From the NCBI GenBank assembly GCA_037447455.1, contig JBBIGQ010000002.1:248001-312000 (forward strand): a stretch of DNA of 64,000 nucleotides. Reading direction: 5' to 3'. Shown piece by piece: positions 62,391 through 64,000 of the stretch. This DNA comes from BPGX01 sp037447455. GTDB taxonomy: Bacteria > Bacteroidota > Bacteroidia > B-17B0 > Aurantibacillaceae. The translations under genes and the position numbers were made by a program. Positions within the stretch are counted from its first letter, which is position 1; each line of letters begins with the position of its first letter. Below the pieces are notes generated by a model. It was not told where the DNA came from and made no database searches. It saw only the letters and a program-made list of their open reading frames with translations.

Positions 62391-63494
62391 TTATTCTGAA
62401 ACGGTTTTGGGATAAGCAGGCAAATTTGAGGAATCTTTCAATACCATAGAATCTTTTTTGATGTTTGCGTTTTCAGCCGATGGTTCATAATTGTAATCAT
62501 ATCCCAACACATCTGAAATGTAAGCCGAATAGTCCTGTGCCGTATTAGCCGGATATTGAAAGATGTATTTTTTCTTATTATTATTGGGCAATGATTCGGA
62601 TAATAACCATGGATTAAATGCTTTTAGTAACAAGGTGGGGCAATGAATATATTGAGCAAGAAATTTTATATTGGTGATGGAGGTATCGACAGAGATTGTT
62701 TTTAAATAGGGCTTTTTTCTTGTCAGCAATTTTCTCTTAATACCAAAATATTCAGGATAAGTCAATAAGGTTTTATAAGCAATGATGCGGTACACAAACT
62801 CTTTTGTTTCTTTATTTAATTGCAAATGGTGATAGGAGGTTACGTTCTGTTTTTCTAATTGATATTTTATTCCATTAATACCATAATTATATGCAGCGGC
62901 TACGAGCGACCAGTTTTTTAATTCCTGAAAGGCCTGCAGAAAATACTTACAGGCAGCTATCGTAGATTTTTCTACATCTAATCGCTCATCTACATACTCA
63001 TTCACTTCAAGTCCCATACTTTGTGCAGTAGAAGGTAACAATTGCCAAAAACCTTTTGCACCCATTGGAGATGTTACATTGCTCAAATGACTTTCTATGA
63101 GTGCCACATATTTTATATCGTCCGGCAAATTGTATTTTTTTAAAATTGGTTCAATAAACGGAAACCAACGGTTACATCTTGAAATCAATAATAACGCAGA
63201 GGATTTATTTTTAATTAATCCGCGTTCATAAAATTCTTTTTGTATCGCTGTTTTTACTTCCAGATCATTCAATGGTAAAGTGTCATTACAGAAATGCATA
63301 TATTTAGGAAGCCCTTTCCCATAAATAAACAGATTGTTGTTAAAATAAGAAGGATAATTTTCCGGTGATTTTCTACTTATAGAAAAAATAATCCAAAAAA
63401 CGAAACACCCCAAAAACACCATAGCATTGGAGTAATACAAATTGGGCTTTAAATATCTTCTGATATTAAACTTATTATTTTTCTTTGGACGCAA
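62391..63494 (-). CDS. Membrane-anchored lytic transglycosylase (SLT domain)
   Basis: 367 residues starting with TTG at 63494; ATG 63422 is the next alternative but would remove the basic N-terminus (MRPKKNNKFNIRRY) that precedes a membrane helix (about 25-40). The SLT domain has the catalytic Glu134 in ALIESHLS, followed by SPMGAKGFWQLLPSTAQSMGL and AAAYNYGINGI. It cleaves peptidoglycan glycan strands in the periplasm. The start overlaps the preceding transferase gene by 20 bases. The C-terminal ~70 residues are unassigned. Confidence 0.9.
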   Translation of the reverse strand: MRPKKNNKFNIRRYLKPNLYYSNAMVFLGCFVFWIIFSISRKSPENYPSYFNNNLFIYGKGLPKYMHFCNDTLPLNDLEVKTAIQKEFYERGLIKNKSSALLLISRCNRWFPFIEPILKKYNLPDDIKYVALIESHLSNVTSPMGAKGFWQLLPSTAQSMGLEVNEYVDERLDVEKSTIAACKYFLQAFQELKNWSLVAAAYNYGINGIKYQLEKQNVTSYHHLQLNKETKEFVYRIIAYKTLLTYPEYFGIKRKLLTRKKPYLKTISVDTSITNIKFLAQYIHCPTLLLKAFNPWLLSESLPNNNKKKYIFQYPANTAQDYSAYISDVLGYDYNYEPSAENANIKKDSMVLKDSSNLPAYPKTVSE

Positions 63495-64000
63495 AAAGTT
63501 TTGTATTTAAATACAAAAATAAGAAAACTAAAAGACAAAACAAAACGCTTATGTAAAAGAGAACCATTGAAAAATTAGATATCAGGAGGTAAGCCAAAAA
63601 CAAACTCATGAAAGAAATCGCTGAAAAAAGATAGAATACCGATCGTTCACTTAATCCTCTTTTACATAAAAAATGTGTAGTGTGATCCTTTCCGCCAACA
63701 AACGGCGATCCGCCTGCTAAAATTCTATTGATTGTTACAGTAGTAGTATCTGTTAGCATAATAAGGTATATGAGTGCGACTATAAAAAGTCGGAAAATAG
63801 CCGGATGTATAACTACACTATCATTTAATGGAAAATTCCAAACATATTCAATACCCACAAATGCGAGCAGAATCCCCAAAAACTGACTACCCGTATCGCC
63901 CATATAAATACGGGATGGATAAAAATTAAAGAATAAAAAACTTACTAAACCGATGCTAATACCAGAGAAAATTAAAAAATAAATTGAAAAGATAGGGGTG
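63475..64000 (-). CDS. MraY/WecA-family phospho-sugar transferase (partial, N-terminus beyond window)
   Basis: The frame is open to the window edge; its N-terminal part is missing. It contains YMGDTGSQFLG, the conserved 'F(M/L)GDxGSxxLG' metal-binding loop of polyprenyl-phosphate N-acetylhexosamine-1-phosphate transferases, preceded by a membrane helix (GLVSFLFFNFYP). Helices follow, and GGKDHTTHFLCKRGLS matches the 'GG....HxxH' motif of WecA/TagO-type enzymes rather than MraY. ATG 63903 is an internal Met of the loop, not the true start. The product probably starts a cell-surface glycan on undecaprenyl phosphate. Confidence 0.9.
   Translation of the reverse strand, partial: TPIFSIYFLIFSGISIGLVSFLFFNFYPSRIYMGDTGSQFLGILLAFVGIEYVWNFPLNDSVVIHPAIFRLFIVALIYLIMLTDTTTVTINRILAGGSPFVGGKDHTTHFLCKRGLSERSVFYLFSAISFMSLFLAYLLISNFSMVLFYISVLFCLLVFLFLYLNTKLFASKEK

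Noticed and set aside
1..64000. CRISPR arrays, insertion sequences, prophage, toxin-antitoxin or defence islands
   Set aside because: No regular spaced repeats, transposase or integrase motifs, tRNA-flanked insertions or recognised defence domains were found. The methyltransferases, ABC proteins and SGNH protein sit among housekeeping genes.

Overview
The window looks like chromosomal DNA from a Bacteroidota bacterium, probably a free-living Chitinophagales or Sphingobacteriales-like lineage (order not certain). The DNA is AT-rich. Many genes are preceded by the Bacteroidota -7 element TAnnTTTG, and Shine-Dalgarno sites are scarce. Several type IX secretion (T9SS) parts are present: a SprE/PorW lipoprotein, a PorE-like OmpA protein, a PorG-like barrel and cargo with C-terminal sorting domains. 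No tRNA, rRNA, CRISPR array, transposase or prophage was found. Most of the window is ordinary core genome.

Layout. 1-2.4 kb: two tandem surface-protein genes sharing a ~96% identical 300-bp segment; one is split by a single-base homopolymer frameshift. 2.4-5.6 kb: a small acidic protein, then heme O synthase and three cytochrome c oxidase small-subunit genes. 5.6-13.8 kb: PorE-like protein, aspS, a MATE exporter and sprE/porW. 13.9-17.2 kb: small conserved proteins, a methyltransferase and a PP2C phosphatase. 17.3-22.6 kb: a cobalamin riboswitch followed by a tight operon (BtuB-like receptor, two T9SS-sorted surface proteins, BtuG-like propeller lipoprotein). 22.6-27.7 kb: membrane protein, M16 peptidase and dnaX. 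27.8-34.7 kb: SGNH-like protein, bacilliredoxin, PorG-like barrel, dnaG, FAH-family enzyme, yidD, universal stress protein and an exported protein. 34.8-44.3 kb: ettA and ychF (divergent), methyltransferase, SirB1-like protein, nucleoside phosphorylase, VWA protein, lipoprotein, hydroxyacyl-CoA dehydrogenase and 2H phosphoesterase. 44.3-50.9 kb: peptide ABC transporter parts (fused ATPase and binding lipoprotein), lpxH and a coiled-coil membrane protein. 51-58.7 kb: comF, then a tightly packed leftward run (nucleotidyltransferase, TPR lipoprotein, DUF4292 lipoprotein, DUF1571/LysM protein, truA, ABC exporter). 58.8-64 kb: NlpC/P60 lipoprotein, uvrA, lytic transglycosylase and a partial MraY/WecA-family transferase.

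The most system-like segment is the cobalamin locus. One riboswitch-led transcript appears to encode an outer-membrane corrinoid receptor, a BtuG-type lipoprotein and two secreted T9SS proteins that may form an extra surface corrinoid-capture layer. A hairpin sits just upstream of the btuB start codon. Other notable points are a 13-bp perfect GC-rich hairpin inside yidD that looks like a terminator for the convergent usp gene, two convergent gene pairs whose stop codons overlap, and about ten start codons that should move downstream because the longer reading frame would begin inside a -7 promoter element.
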